From: JABDOU01 sp041609995
GTDB taxonomy: Bacteria > Actinomycetota > Acidimicrobiia > Spongiisociales > SHLN01
NCBI GenBank assembly: GCA_041609995.1
Contig: JBFIPU010000005.1
Span: 1-64,000 of the forward strand
Direction of reading: 5' to 3'
Length of the DNA: 64,000 nt
The notes beneath the pieces were generated by a model. The model was not told the origin of the DNA. It searched no databases and worked only from the letters and a program-made list of their open reading frames with translations. Below, piece by piece: positions 24,461 to 33,758 of the stretch. Made by a program: the position numbers and the translations under genes. Positions within the stretch are counted from its first letter, which is position 1; each line of letters begins with the position of its first letter.

Positions 24461-25380
24461 GCGTCTTGGTCGACAAGGACACGAAGGTGCTCGTCCAGGG
24501 GTTGGGAAAGACGGGCCGGTTTCACACCGACAAGGCGATCGCGTACGGTACCAACATGGTGGGGGCGGTCCATCCCACGAAGGCGGGAACGTCGGAGGTG
24601 TTCGAGGGGGAGACCGACCATTCGGGCGTGCCTGGACGTCCCGACACCTACCAGCAGGAGCTGCCGATCTATGGATCCGTGCGCGAGGCGGTGGCAGCCA
24701 CCGGAGCCGACACGTCGGTCGTCTACGTGCCTCCGCCGTTCGCGGCGGATGCCATCATGGAGGCCGCCGATGCCGGCATCCGGCTCATCATCACCATCAC
24801 CGAGGGCGTGCCGGTGACCGACATGGTGTTGGCGAAGCGGTTTCTCGAGGACATGGAATCACGGCTCGTCGGACCCAACTGCCCTGGAGTGATCACTCCC
24901 GGCGAGTGCAAGATCGGAATCATGCCCGGCTACATTCACCAGCCGGGCAAGATCGGCGTCGTCAGCCGGTCCGGCACCCTCACGTATGAGGCCGTCTATC
25001 AGTTGACGACGATCGGCCTGGGGCAGACGACGGCGATCGGGATCGGGGGCGATCCGGTCAACGGGACCAATTTCGTCGACTGCCTGCGTTTGTTCAATGA
25101 CGATCCGGCCACCGAAGGCGTGATCATGATCGGCGAGATCGGCGGGACGGCCGAAGAAGAGGCGGCCGCCTGGATCGACGCCAACATGAAAAAGCCGGTG
25201 GCGGGCTTCATCGCGGGCACCACCGCTCCGCCCGGCAAGCGGATGGGGCATGCCGGGGCGATCATATCGGGGGGCAAAGGCACGGCCGCCGACAAGATCG
25301 CTGCGATGGAGGCGGCGGGTGTGGTGATTGCGCCCACCCCGACAGACATGGGTGCGGCCATGGCCGAGGCGCTCGGTTGA
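24457..25380 (+). CDS. sucD: Succinyl-CoA synthetase alpha subunit
   Basis: CoA-binding subunit of succinyl-CoA synthetase, 307 aa. The CoA-binding VQGLGKTG is near residue 13, GPNCPGVITPGECKIGIMPG near 137, and the phospho-histidine loop GHAGAII near 263. GTG 24457 overlaps the sucC stop, and this start gives VDKDTKVLVQGL, the family N-terminus. Its TGA overlaps the TTG of purN, so expression runs straight into purine synthesis. Confidence 0.95.
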   Translation: MSVLVDKDTKVLVQGLGKTGRFHTDKAIAYGTNMVGAVHPTKAGTSEVFEGETDHSGVPGRPDTYQQELPIYGSVREAVAATGADTSVVYVPPPFAADAIMEAADAGIRLIITITEGVPVTDMVLAKRFLEDMESRLVGPNCPGVITPGECKIGIMPGYIHQPGKIGVVSRSGTLTYEAVYQLTTIGLGQTTAIGIGGDPVNGTNFVDCLRLFNDDPATEGVIMIGEIGGTAEEEAAAWIDANMKKPVAGFIAGTTAPPGKRMGHAGAIISGGKGTAADKIAAMEAAGVVIAPTPTDMGAAMAEALG

Positions 25381-25970
25381 TAGACCGATTGGCTGTGCTG
25401 GTCTCCGGTAACGGGACCAATCTTCAGGCTCTGGTCGACGCGACAGCCGATCCAGGATTCGGTGCGTCGATCGTTGTTGTCGTGTCAGACCGACCGGACG
25501 CGTACGCGCTGACCAGGGCAGAGGCTGCCGGGATTCCGACCGAGGTCGTGCCCTGGTCGCCGGACCGGACCCGGTCGACCAAAGCAGTGATCGATGTCCT
25601 CGAGCGGTACGAGGTGAAGGGTGTCGTGCTCGCCGGGTTCATGCGGATCCTCGGGCCGGCGGCCATTAGGCGATATCCGAATCGCATCATCAATGTGCAT
25701 CCATCGTTGTTGCCCTCATTTGCCGGGAGCAAAGCGATCGAGGCCGCTCTGGCGCACGGGGTAAAGGTGACCGGGGTGACCGTTCACTTCGTCGACGAGG
25801 AGGTCGATCACGGCCCGATCATCGCCCAGGAGCCCGTTGTGGTGGAGCCGGGCGACGACGTCGAAAGCCTGGCGGCACGCATCCACATAGTGGAACACGT
25901 CTTGTTGCCGGCGGTGGTGGGCGATTTCGTCGCGGGTCGGCTTTCGCAGGCAGGGGTGATGAGCCCATGA
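25377..25970 (+). CDS. purN: Phosphoribosylglycinamide formyltransferase
   Basis: Transfers a formyl group from 10-formyl-THF to GAR in purine synthesis. The 197-aa product has the phosphate loop VLVSGNGTNLQAL near residue 8, the catalytic Asn and His in NVHPSLLPSF near residue 107, and the formate-folate motif HFVDEEVDHGPIIAQ. The start is TTG 25377, which overlaps the sucD stop. It is coupled to purH by a further 4-nt overlap, and folD just downstream supplies the folate cofactor. Confidence 0.94.
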   Translation: MIDRLAVLVSGNGTNLQALVDATADPGFGASIVVVVSDRPDAYALTRAEAAGIPTEVVPWSPDRTRSTKAVIDVLERYEVKGVVLAGFMRILGPAAIRRYPNRIINVHPSLLPSFAGSKAIEAALAHGVKVTGVTVHFVDEEVDHGPIIAQEPVVVEPGDDVESLAARIHIVEHVLLPAVVGDFVAGRLSQAGVMSP

Positions 25971-27475
25971 AGGTAGAGGTCTCCCGGGCCATGCTGTCGG
26001 TGTACGACAAGTCAGGGCTGGAGAACCTGGCGAAGGCGTTGGTGAGCTCTGGCGTCGAGCTGGTCTCGTCGGGTGGGACCGCGCGGTTCCTGGCCGAGCA
26101 AGGATTCGAGGTGACCGATGTCGCCGACGTCACGGGGTTTCCCGAGGTGCTCGGTGGGCGCGTCAAGACGCTGCATCCCCGGATCCACGCCGGTGTTCTG
26201 GCCGACGTATCCAACGACGAGCATCGCCGCCAACTACAGGAACACGACATCCGGCCCTTCCAGCTCGTCGTCTCGAACCTGTACCCCTTCGCCGATGTCG
26301 TTGCCGATCCCGATTCCACCAAATCAGCCATCATCGAGCACATCGACATCGGGGGACCGACCCTCGTCCGGGCAGCCGCCAAGAACCACGCTCACGTCGG
26401 CATCGTCACCTCGCCCGACCAATACGACGAGGTGGCGGCAGCGATCGAGGGGGGCGGGTTGGGGGCGGAGCTCAGGTTGCGGTTGGCCCGCGCCGCCTTC
26501 GACCACACCGCCGCATACGACGCGGCCATCGCCAGCTGGTTCGGGCGCGACGATCAACTGCCCGCGCATCTGTTCGTGGGGCTCTCGGCGGTGAGCGAGC
26601 TGCGGTATGGCGAGAACCCACATCAGCGCGCCACCCTCTATTCGGACGGCAGTCCGTCGTGGTGGGCCCAGGCACAGATCTACGGTGGAAAACCGATGTC
26701 CTTCAACAACTATGTCGATGCCGAGGCCGCCTACCGGCTGGTACACGCCCTGCCGGCTCCTGCCGCCGTGGTGGTGAAGCACACCAACCCGGCCGGCGCA
26801 GCCGTGGGCCGGAGTGTGGCGGAGGCGTTCACCAAGGCCTGGGAAGGCGACCCGCTGGCCGCCTTTGGAGGGGTCATCGCCATGAACGGGGAGGTCGACG
26901 CCGCCACCGCCGGTTCGATCATCGGGAATTTCGTGGAGATCGTGATCGCGCCTTCCGTGGCAGAAGAAGCGCAGTCGGTGTTTGCCGCCAAGCCTGATCT
27001 ACGGGTGATCGCGGCACCGGCGCCGGCGGCCCATGGCCGGGATTTCCGCTTCATCGACGGTGGAGCGCTGATCCAGGAACGGGACGTGGTGGACCTCGCG
27101 GAATGGCTCCGTATGTCCCCGGGGCGGGCCGACGAGGCCGACCTGCGGCTGGCGTGGATCGTGGCGGCCCACACGAAATCCAACGCTGTCGTGCTGGTCA
27201 AGAATGGCCAGGTGGTCGGGGTCGGGGCGGGCGATCAGAGCAGGGTTGGTGCCGTCGGCCGGGCATTGACGATTGCCGGTGATCGCGCCGCCGGGGCGGT
27301 GGCGGCCAGTGATGCCTTCTTTCCGTTCCGCGACGGTCTGGATGCGTTGGCGGCCGCCGGGGTGATGGCCGTGGTCGAGCCCGGGGGCTCCCGGCGGGAC
27401 GACGAGGTGATCGACGCGGCCAAGGAGCATGGCGTAGCCTTGTTCTTCACTCAGACGAGACACTTTCTCCATTGA
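25967..27475 (+). CDS. purH: Bifunctional AICAR transformylase/IMP cyclohydrolase
   Basis: Catalyses the last two steps to IMP. The 502-aa product has an N-terminal MGS-like cyclohydrolase domain (SVYDKSGLENLAKAL, then GGRVKTLHPRIHAG near residue 64) and a C-terminal AICAR transformylase domain with VVKHTNPAGAAVG near residue 265 and the conserved tail ending ALFFTQTRHFLH. The ATG overlaps the purN stop. Length and domains are complete. Confidence 0.95.
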   Translation: MKVEVSRAMLSVYDKSGLENLAKALVSSGVELVSSGGTARFLAEQGFEVTDVADVTGFPEVLGGRVKTLHPRIHAGVLADVSNDEHRRQLQEHDIRPFQLVVSNLYPFADVVADPDSTKSAIIEHIDIGGPTLVRAAAKNHAHVGIVTSPDQYDEVAAAIEGGGLGAELRLRLARAAFDHTAAYDAAIASWFGRDDQLPAHLFVGLSAVSELRYGENPHQRATLYSDGSPSWWAQAQIYGGKPMSFNNYVDAEAAYRLVHALPAPAAVVVKHTNPAGAAVGRSVAEAFTKAWEGDPLAAFGGVIAMNGEVDAATAGSIIGNFVEIVIAPSVAEEAQSVFAAKPDLRVIAAPAPAAHGRDFRFIDGGALIQERDVVDLAEWLRMSPGRADEADLRLAWIVAAHTKSNAVVLVKNGQVVGVGAGDQSRVGAVGRALTIAGDRAAGAVAASDAFFPFRDGLDALAAAGVMAVVEPGGSRRDDEVIDAAKEHGVALFFTQTRHFLH

Positions 27476-27487
27476 AAGGCAGGGATC

Positions 27488-28336
27488 TTGACGATCATTG
27501 ATGGCAAGGCGGTGGCGGCTGAGGTCAGGGCACAGGTCGCCGAGCGGGTCGCGAAGCTGGGTGAGCAGGGCAAGAGAGTTGGGCTCGCCACTCTGTTGGT
27601 GGGAGAAGACGAGGCCTCCCAGGTGTACGTCCGCAGCAAGCATCGGGCGGCAGCGGAAGTCGGCATGTACTCCTATGACGTTGAGTTGGCGGCCGACGTC
27701 AGCCAGGAGGACGTGGAGGGCCAGATCGAGGCTCTCAACGTCGACCCGAACATCGACGGGATGATTGTCCAGCTTCCGTTGCCAGACGGGTTGAACGGAA
27801 ACGCCGCGGTGGAAGCCATCGATCCCATGAAAGATGCCGATGGTCTCCATCCTTACAACCTCGGTCTGGTGATGCTCGAGCGACCCGTGGCGATTCCGGC
27901 CACGCCATATGGGATCATGCGCCTGCTGGAGCACTACGAGATCGAGACAACCGGCCAGACTGCAGTCGTGGTCGGCCGCTCGTTTCTCGTGGGTAGGCCG
28001 CTCGGAATCCTGCTCGGCGCCAAGGGCGTCGATGCGACCGTCGTCCAGGCCCATTCCCGCACCCAGGACCTGGCTTCGGTTTGTTCGACCGGAGACATCT
28101 TGGTCGCGGCCGTCGGACGCCCTGAGTTCATCACCAAGGACATGGTCAAGCCCGGTGCAACCGTGATCGATGTCGGGATCAACCGGACGGCGGATGGATT
28201 GGTCGGCGATGTTGCCTACGATGAGGTGTCTGAGGTGGCCGGGGCGATAACGCCGGTTCCCGGAGGTGTCGGTCCGATGACGGTGGCGAGCTTGCTCGTG
28301 AACACCGTCACACTGGCCGAAAACCGCAGCGTGTAG
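27488..28336 (+). CDS. folD: Methylenetetrahydrofolate dehydrogenase/cyclohydrolase
   Basis: Bifunctional enzyme that oxidises 5,10-methylene-THF to 10-formyl-THF, the cofactor for PurN and PurH encoded just upstream. The 282-aa product has the catalytic Lys region YVRSKHRAAAEVG, the NADP site VVGRSFLVGRPLG near residue 158, and PVPGGVGPMT near the C-terminus. The start is TTG 27488 with a purine-rich AAGGCAGGGA before it. The gap to purH is 12 nt, so it is part of the same operon. Confidence 0.95.
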   Translation: MTIIDGKAVAAEVRAQVAERVAKLGEQGKRVGLATLLVGEDEASQVYVRSKHRAAAEVGMYSYDVELAADVSQEDVEGQIEALNVDPNIDGMIVQLPLPDGLNGNAAVEAIDPMKDADGLHPYNLGLVMLERPVAIPATPYGIMRLLEHYEIETTGQTAVVVGRSFLVGRPLGILLGAKGVDATVVQAHSRTQDLASVCSTGDILVAAVGRPEFITKDMVKPGATVIDVGINRTADGLVGDVAYDEVSEVAGAITPVPGGVGPMTVASLLVNTVTLAENRSV

Positions 28337-28367
28337 ACGTCGTTTGTGACCGAAAGGCAGGCCCCAT

Positions 28368-29579
28368 ATGGGTGACAGTATCGAGTTGGTGGATGGCGAG
28401 CCGCACGTGCCCGACAACCCGATCATCCCATATGTCGAAGGGGATGGGATCGGTCCCGATATCTGGGCAGCGGCGGTGAGGGTGTTCGACGCGGCAGTCG
28501 AGAAGGCCTACGACGGGCGCCGCCGGATCGAGTGGATGGAGGTCCTGGCCGGCGAAAAGGCGTTCAACGAAGTGGGTGAATGGCTTCCGGACGAAACCCT
28601 CGCCGCTTTCGAGAAGCATCTGGTATCGATCAAGGGTCCGCTCACCACACCGGTGGGTGGGGGAATCCGCAGCCTCAACGTCGCCATCCGCCAGATTCTC
28701 GATCTCTACACCTGCCTGCGACCGGTCCGCTGGTTCCGCGGCGTTCCGTCTCCGGTCGTCAACCCGGCGGCGGTAGACATGGTGATCTTCCGTGAGAACA
28801 CCGAAGACGTCTATGCCGGGCTCGAGGTGGAGAAGTCGAGCCCGGAAGCCGCCCAGCTGTTGGCGCTTCTCAAAGAGCATTTCGACTGGCAGATTCGACC
28901 GGACAGTGGGATCGGCATCAAACCCATCTCCGAATCCGGGAGCAAGCGGCTGGTGCGTGCCGCCATCGATTATGCGCTGAAGCACAAGCGGCGGAACGTC
29001 ACGCTCGTCCACAAGGGCAACATCATGAAGTACACCGAAGGCGCTTTCCGTAGCTGGGGCTACGAGGTGGTGCGGGAGGAGTACGCCGATCAGGCTGTGG
29101 CCTGGGAAGATTGTGGGGGAGAGCCTGGCGATCGTTTGCTGGTCAAGGACGTCATCGCCGATGCCTTCTTGCAGCAGATTCTCACGCGGCCTGCCGAGTA
29201 CGACGTGGTGGCCACGATGAACTTGAACGGCGACTACATCTCTGATGCACTCGCTGCCCAGGTGGGCGGTATCGGCATCGCTCCCGGGGGCAACATCAAC
29301 TATCAGACCGGTATCGCAGTATTCGAGGCGACCCACGGCACTGCCCCCAAATATGCCGGTCAGGACAAAGTCAATCCGGGATCGGTGATTCTGTCGGGCG
29401 AGCTGCTGCTCCGGCACATCGGGTGGGGTGAGGCCGCCGACCTCATCGTCGCATCGCTCGAGGGCACCATCGGCGACAAAGTGGTCACCTACGACTTCGC
29501 GCGTCTGATGGACGGTGCGACCGAAGTGAAGACATCCGAATTCGCCAGTGCGATGATCGAGCGTATGGAGCCCCGATGA
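28368..29579 (+). CDS. icd: NADP-dependent isocitrate dehydrogenase
   Basis: Oxidatively decarboxylates isocitrate to 2-oxoglutarate in the TCA cycle. The 403-aa dimeric-type enzyme has YVEGDGIGPDIW near residue 22, the substrate arginines and serine in SLNVAIRQ, the lysine in VHKGNIMKYTEGAF, and HGTAPKYAGQDKVNPGS. The Lys-Tyr pair in the last motif points to NADP rather than NAD. GAAAGGCAGG precedes the ATG. It follows folD by 31 nt and is followed by mdh, forming a TCA pair. Confidence 0.95.
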   Translation: MGDSIELVDGEPHVPDNPIIPYVEGDGIGPDIWAAAVRVFDAAVEKAYDGRRRIEWMEVLAGEKAFNEVGEWLPDETLAAFEKHLVSIKGPLTTPVGGGIRSLNVAIRQILDLYTCLRPVRWFRGVPSPVVNPAAVDMVIFRENTEDVYAGLEVEKSSPEAAQLLALLKEHFDWQIRPDSGIGIKPISESGSKRLVRAAIDYALKHKRRNVTLVHKGNIMKYTEGAFRSWGYEVVREEYADQAVAWEDCGGEPGDRLLVKDVIADAFLQQILTRPAEYDVVATMNLNGDYISDALAAQVGGIGIAPGGNINYQTGIAVFEATHGTAPKYAGQDKVNPGSVILSGELLLRHIGWGEAADLIVASLEGTIGDKVVTYDFARLMDGATEVKTSEFASAMIERMEPR

Positions 29580-29595
29580 CGATGAAGGAGACTCA

Positions 29596-30582
29596 GTGAA
29601 ACCACCCGTGCGAGTGGCTGTCACCGGCGCCGCCGGACAGATCGGGTACAGCCTGCTTTTCCGCATTGCGTCTGGGGAGATGCTGGGCCCGGACCAACCG
29701 GTGATTCTGCAGATGCTCGAGATTTCGCCTGCTCTCGGTGCGCTGGAGGGCGTTGCGATGGAGCTGGATGACTGTGCATTCCCGCTGCTCGCGGGAAAAG
29801 TGATCACCGATGACGCAGAAGTCGGTTTCGGGGATGCGGACTATGCGCTGCTGGTGGGTGCGATGCCCCGCCGGGACGGAATGGAACGCAGTGATCTGCT
29901 CGAGGCCAACGGCGGCATCTTCGTCCCTCAGGGCAAGGCGCTCAATGACAGCGCCAACCGGGACGTCAAAGTACTGGTCGTCGGCAACCCGGCCAATACC
30001 AATGCACTGATCGCCATGAACGCCGCCCCGGACATCGACCCTCGGAATTTCACGGCCATGACTCGCCTGGACCACAACCGGGCGTTGACACAACTCGCGC
30101 AGAAGACCAACACGAGCGTCAACGACATAACGCGGATGACCATCTGGGGCAACCACTCGTCGACCCAATACCCGGATATCTTTCATGCCGAGGTCAGTGG
30201 CGCGCCGGCCTCGGAAGTGGTGGACGATCGGGAATGGCTGGAAGACAAATTCATACCCACCGTTCAGAAGCGGGGCGCGGCCATCATCAAAGCGCGGGGT
30301 GCCTCTAGCGCTGCTTCGGCCGCCAACGCCGCTATCGACCACATGCGCGATTGGGCTCTCGGCACTCCCGCAGGCGACTGGGTGAGCATGGCGGTTTCAT
30401 CAGACGGCAGCTACGGCGTGGCGGAGGGTCTCATCTCGTCCTTCCCCTGCACGACCGCCGACGGGACGTATTCGATCGTGCCCGATCTAGACCTGAACGA
30501 CTTCAGCCGAAGCCGCATCGACGTATCGGTGGCGGAGCTGGTCGACGAGCGCGGCACCGTTTCCGAGCTCGGATTGATCTAG
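29596..30582 (+). CDS. mdh: Malate dehydrogenase
   Basis: NAD-linked oxidation of malate to oxaloacetate. The 328-aa product is of the longer bacterial/cytosolic MDH type. It has VAVTGAAGQIGYSLLFRIA at the N-terminus, the substrate arginine loop GAMPRRDGMERSDLL near residue 91, TRLDHNRAL, and the catalytic histidine in WGNHSSTQYPD near residue 189. GAAGGAGA at 29583-29590 sets the GTG start. It is the last gene of the sucC-to-mdh run and converges on the SCP2 gene. Confidence 0.95.
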   Translation: MKPPVRVAVTGAAGQIGYSLLFRIASGEMLGPDQPVILQMLEISPALGALEGVAMELDDCAFPLLAGKVITDDAEVGFGDADYALLVGAMPRRDGMERSDLLEANGGIFVPQGKALNDSANRDVKVLVVGNPANTNALIAMNAAPDIDPRNFTAMTRLDHNRALTQLAQKTNTSVNDITRMTIWGNHSSTQYPDIFHAEVSGAPASEVVDDREWLEDKFIPTVQKRGAAIIKARGASSAASAANAAIDHMRDWALGTPAGDWVSMAVSSDGSYGVAEGLISSFPCTTADGTYSIVPDLDLNDFSRSRIDVSVAELVDERGTVSELGLI

Positions 30583-30660
30583 ACGCGGGTCGCAGCCCGC
30601 CTCGGGCGGCCGGTGAGGTCCCCACCCGGCGGGATCGGCAGGGCCTTCCTCAGGAGGGAC

Positions 30661-31047
30661 TCAATAGGAGGTGTCGAGCTCGCTGAGGGCTGACGCGAAG
30701 GCATTGAGGGCACCGACGTTCATCATGATCTTGGCCATGTTGCCCTCGACCTTCACTTTTCCGGTGATGAACGCGGTCTGCACGTTGAGGTCCCCTTTCG
30801 AAATGGCAACAGCCGTCTCGTAGTCGTTGGTGATGGTCGCGTCGGGGTCGTCGTGCCGGCCCGGTGCCATGGTGCCGGTGTTTCCATCGAGCACAAGCGT
30901 GTACAGCGTTTCGCCCTCCGGAGCACCCGTGACCTTGAACTGAAGAGCCAGTTCGGTGCCGGAGGCGGCGTCCTGGAAATCGTCGTTGGCCGCCAGCGCC
31001 ACGTTGGCCGCATCAAACCACTCGTCGGATAGAAACTGCACTGTCAT
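30661..31047 (-). CDS. SCP2 sterol-binding domain protein
   Basis: A 128-aa single-domain protein with the sterol carrier protein-2 fold: LALQFKVTGAPEGETLYTLVLD, a DPDATITNDYETAVAISKG segment, and GKVKVEGNMAKIM, in the order seen in bacterial SCP2 domains. Members bind lipids or fatty acyl-CoA in a hydrophobic tunnel. There is no signal peptide, so it is probably cytoplasmic. It lies 45 nt downstream of sdhB on the same strand and may be read through from sdhCAB. Ligand unknown. Confidence 0.85.
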   Translation of the reverse strand: MTVQFLSDEWFDAANVALAANDDFQDAASGTELALQFKVTGAPEGETLYTLVLDGNTGTMAPGRHDDPDATITNDYETAVAISKGDLNVQTAFITGKVKVEGNMAKIMMNVGALNAFASALSELDTSY

Positions 31048-31092
31048 GGAGATCCTCTTCTGCCGTCAACCAGGGCGCAAGCGTAGCGGGGA

Positions 31093-31854
31093 TCAGTCCT
31101 GAGCCGCGAGTTTCCGGTTGATGAACTGCGCCTTGACATAATCGCGGTTCAGCTCGGCGATGACTTCGAGCGGGATCTCTTTGGGGCAGGCGGTCGTGCA
31201 CTCGCCCATGTTCGAACACGTGCCAAAGTACGCGTCCATGACGTTCACCATGTCCTCTGTTCGTTGCCAGCGCTCCGCTTGTCCCTGCGGGAGGAGATTC
31301 AGGTGCGTGATCTTGGCGCCGGTGAACAGCTGGGCCGCCCCGTTCGGGCAGGCTGCCACACATGCCCCGCAACCGATGCAGGCGGCGGCATCCATGGCGG
31401 CATCTGCCACGACCTTGGGCACCAGTGTGAGATTGGCGTCGGGAGCGCTGCCGGTCGGGACGGTGATGAACCCACCGGCTTCCATTATGTGGTCGAAGGC
31501 AGATCGATCGACGGCGAGGTCCTGCAAGATCGGAAACGCCGCCGACCGCCATGGCTCGATGATGATCGTGTCCTCATCCGAGAACTTCCTGAGGTGCAAC
31601 TGGCAGGTGGCTGTCCCTAGCTGCGGGCCATGCGCTTGCCCGTTGATCATCAGGCCGCACGAACCGCAGATTCCTTCCCGACAGTCGTGGTCGAAGGTGA
31701 TGGGAATCTCGCCGGCCTCGGCCAGGCGTTCGTTGACGATGTCGAGCATCTCCAGGAACGACATGTCCGGCGACATGTCACTTGCCTGATAGTCCACGAA
31801 CGAGCCCGCCACATCCGGGCCTTCCTGGCGCCAAACCCGCAGGTTGAGGTTCAC
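31093..31854 (-). CDS. sdhB: Succinate dehydrogenase iron-sulphur subunit
   Basis: Passes electrons from SdhA to the quinone site. The 253-aa product has the [2Fe-2S] ligands in CREGICGSCG plus a later Cys (GTATC), and two C-terminal clusters, CIGCGACVAACP and CSNMGECTTACP. GTG 31854 overlaps the sdhA stop (GTGA) and gives the conserved MNLNLRVWRQ start; the frame runs on upstream only over sdhA. The layout matches the sdhCAB type with a long SdhA. Confidence 0.95.
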   Translation of the reverse strand: MNLNLRVWRQEGPDVAGSFVDYQASDMSPDMSFLEMLDIVNERLAEAGEIPITFDHDCREGICGSCGLMINGQAHGPQLGTATCQLHLRKFSDEDTIIIEPWRSAAFPILQDLAVDRSAFDHIMEAGGFITVPTGSAPDANLTLVPKVVADAAMDAAACIGCGACVAACPNGAAQLFTGAKITHLNLLPQGQAERWQRTEDMVNVMDAYFGTCSNMGECTTACPKEIPLEVIAELNRDYVKAQFINRKLAAQD

Positions 31855-33758
31855 TTGTAGCTCCTCTGGGTCGGCTGGACGTTCTCGAACTCCAACTGCT
31901 CTTTGTGGAGAACCGGGTCTGTCGGCGTGTGCTCCCACGCTGATACGAAAGAGAACTCCTCGTCCTTGCGTAACGCCTCACCCTCGTCGGTCTGGGACTC
32001 TTCCCGGAAATGACCGCCGGCGCTCTCGGTTCGGTCGAGTGCATCCAGACACATGAGCTCGCCAAGCTCGAAGAAGTCGGCCACCCGGCCCGCCTTCTCG
32101 AGCGATTGGTTGAGCCCGTCGGCGCGTCCCGGGATCCGAAGGTCGTTGTAGAACTCCTCTTTCAGGGCCGGGATGTCACTCAGTGCCTTCTCGAGACCTG
32201 ACTCGTTGCGCGCCATCCCGCATTGGTCCCACATGATCTTTCCGAGCTCACGGTGGAACCAATCGACCGTTCGCGTGCCCTTGATCGACATCAGCCGATG
32301 GATGCGTTCCTGCACGTCTGCCCTGGTGGCCTCAAAGGCCGCGTGATCCGAGGGGAGGGGCGGGTCGCCCAGCATGTCCGCCAGGTAGTCGCCGATGGTG
32401 TAGGGGAGGACAAAATACCCGTCGGCGAGACCTTGCATCAAGGCGCTGGCGCCCAGCCGGTTGGCGCCGTGATCGGAAAAGTTGGCCTCCCCCAGGCAGT
32501 AGAGGCCCGGAACGGTCGTCATGAGGTTGTAGTCGACCCACAAACCCCCCATGGTGTAGTGAACGGCCGGATAGATGCGCATGGGCATTCGATACGGGTC
32601 CTCATCGGTGATCCGATGGTAGATATCGAAGAGATTGCCGTACCGTTCCCTGATCGTCTCTGCTCCCAGCCGGTTGATTGCGTCCGCAAAGTCGAGGTAG
32701 ACCCCGTTTTGGAGAGGTCCGACTCCCTTGCCCCTGTCGATCTGAGTCTTTGCGTTGCGGGACGCAACGTCGCGCGGAACGAGATTGCCAAATGCCGGGT
32801 ACTTGCGTTCCAGGTAGTAGTCGCGCTCGGCTTCGGGTATCGCGTCTGGTGGCCGGTCGTCCCCCGCCTTCGCCGGTACCCATATGCGGCCGTCGTTGCG
32901 CAGCGACTCTGACATCAGTGTCAGCTTGGACTGAAACTCATCAGACGAAGGGATGCACGTCGGGTGGATCTGGGTGAAGCATGGATTGGCGAAGTATGCG
33001 CCGCGACGGTGCGCCCGCCATGCGGCCGTGACGTTGCAGTTCATGGCGTTGGTCGACAGGTAGTAGACGTTTCCGTAGCCACCGGTGGCCAACACGACTG
33101 CGTGCGCGCTGTGGGCGCTGATCTCACCGGTCAGGAGGTCGCGAGCGATGATTCCCGCCGCCGCCCCGTCGTGGACCACCACATCCAGCATCTCGGTGCG
33201 GGTGTGCAGCTCGACGTTGCCCAACGCGACCTGGCGGGCCAGGGCCTGATAGGCGCCGAGCAAGAGTTGCTGGCCGGTCTGGCCGCGAGCATAAAACGTA
33301 CGCGAGACCTGGGCGCCGCCAAAGGAGCGGTTGGCGAGAAGTCCGCCGTACTCGCGGGCGAATGGAACTCCCTGGGCGGCGCACTGGTCGATGATCTCGT
33401 TGGAGACCTGGGCGAGCCGATACACGTTGGCTTCCCGCGACCGATAATCGCCCCCCTTGATCGTGTCGTAGAAGAGTCGGAATATGGAGTCTCCGTCATT
33501 GGGATAGTTCTTGGCCGCATTGATGCCGCCTTGAGCGGAGATGCTGTGGGCCCTCCTCGGCGAGTCGTGGAATGTGAAGGCCTTGACGGTGTACCCGAGC
33601 TCGGCGAGCGTGGCGGCTGCGCTGGCCCCGGCCAGCCCGGTGCCCACGACGATGATGTCAAACTTGCGTTTGTTGGCGGGGTTGACGAGTTTGATCGAGA
33701 AGCGGTGGTGGTCCCACTTGTCTGCCAGCGGCCCAGGCGGGACCTTGGGATCGAGCAT
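31851..33758 (-). CDS. sdhA: Succinate dehydrogenase flavoprotein subunit
   Basis: Oxidises succinate to fumarate with covalent FAD. The 635-aa product has the dinucleotide fold IIVVGTGLAGASAAA near residue 35, the FAD-linked histidine in AHSISAQGGIN, the active-site segment GANRLGASALMQGL, and a substrate motif in PAVHYTMGGLWVD. The ATG at 33758 overlaps the sdhC stop. The frame continues upstream for 217 codons, but this part only shadows sdhC. Length suits the non-classical, Bacillus/actinobacterial SdhA. Confidence 0.95.
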   Translation of the reverse strand: MLDPKVPPGPLADKWDHHRFSIKLVNPANKRKFDIIVVGTGLAGASAAATLAELGYTVKAFTFHDSPRRAHSISAQGGINAAKNYPNDGDSIFRLFYDTIKGGDYRSREANVYRLAQVSNEIIDQCAAQGVPFAREYGGLLANRSFGGAQVSRTFYARGQTGQQLLLGAYQALARQVALGNVELHTRTEMLDVVVHDGAAAGIIARDLLTGEISAHSAHAVVLATGGYGNVYYLSTNAMNCNVTAAWRAHRRGAYFANPCFTQIHPTCIPSSDEFQSKLTLMSESLRNDGRIWVPAKAGDDRPPDAIPEAERDYYLERKYPAFGNLVPRDVASRNAKTQIDRGKGVGPLQNGVYLDFADAINRLGAETIRERYGNLFDIYHRITDEDPYRMPMRIYPAVHYTMGGLWVDYNLMTTVPGLYCLGEANFSDHGANRLGASALMQGLADGYFVLPYTIGDYLADMLGDPPLPSDHAAFEATRADVQERIHRLMSIKGTRTVDWFHRELGKIMWDQCGMARNESGLEKALSDIPALKEEFYNDLRIPGRADGLNQSLEKAGRVADFFELGELMCLDALDRTESAGGHFREESQTDEGEALRKDEEFSFVSAWEHTPTDPVLHKEQLEFENVQPTQRSYK

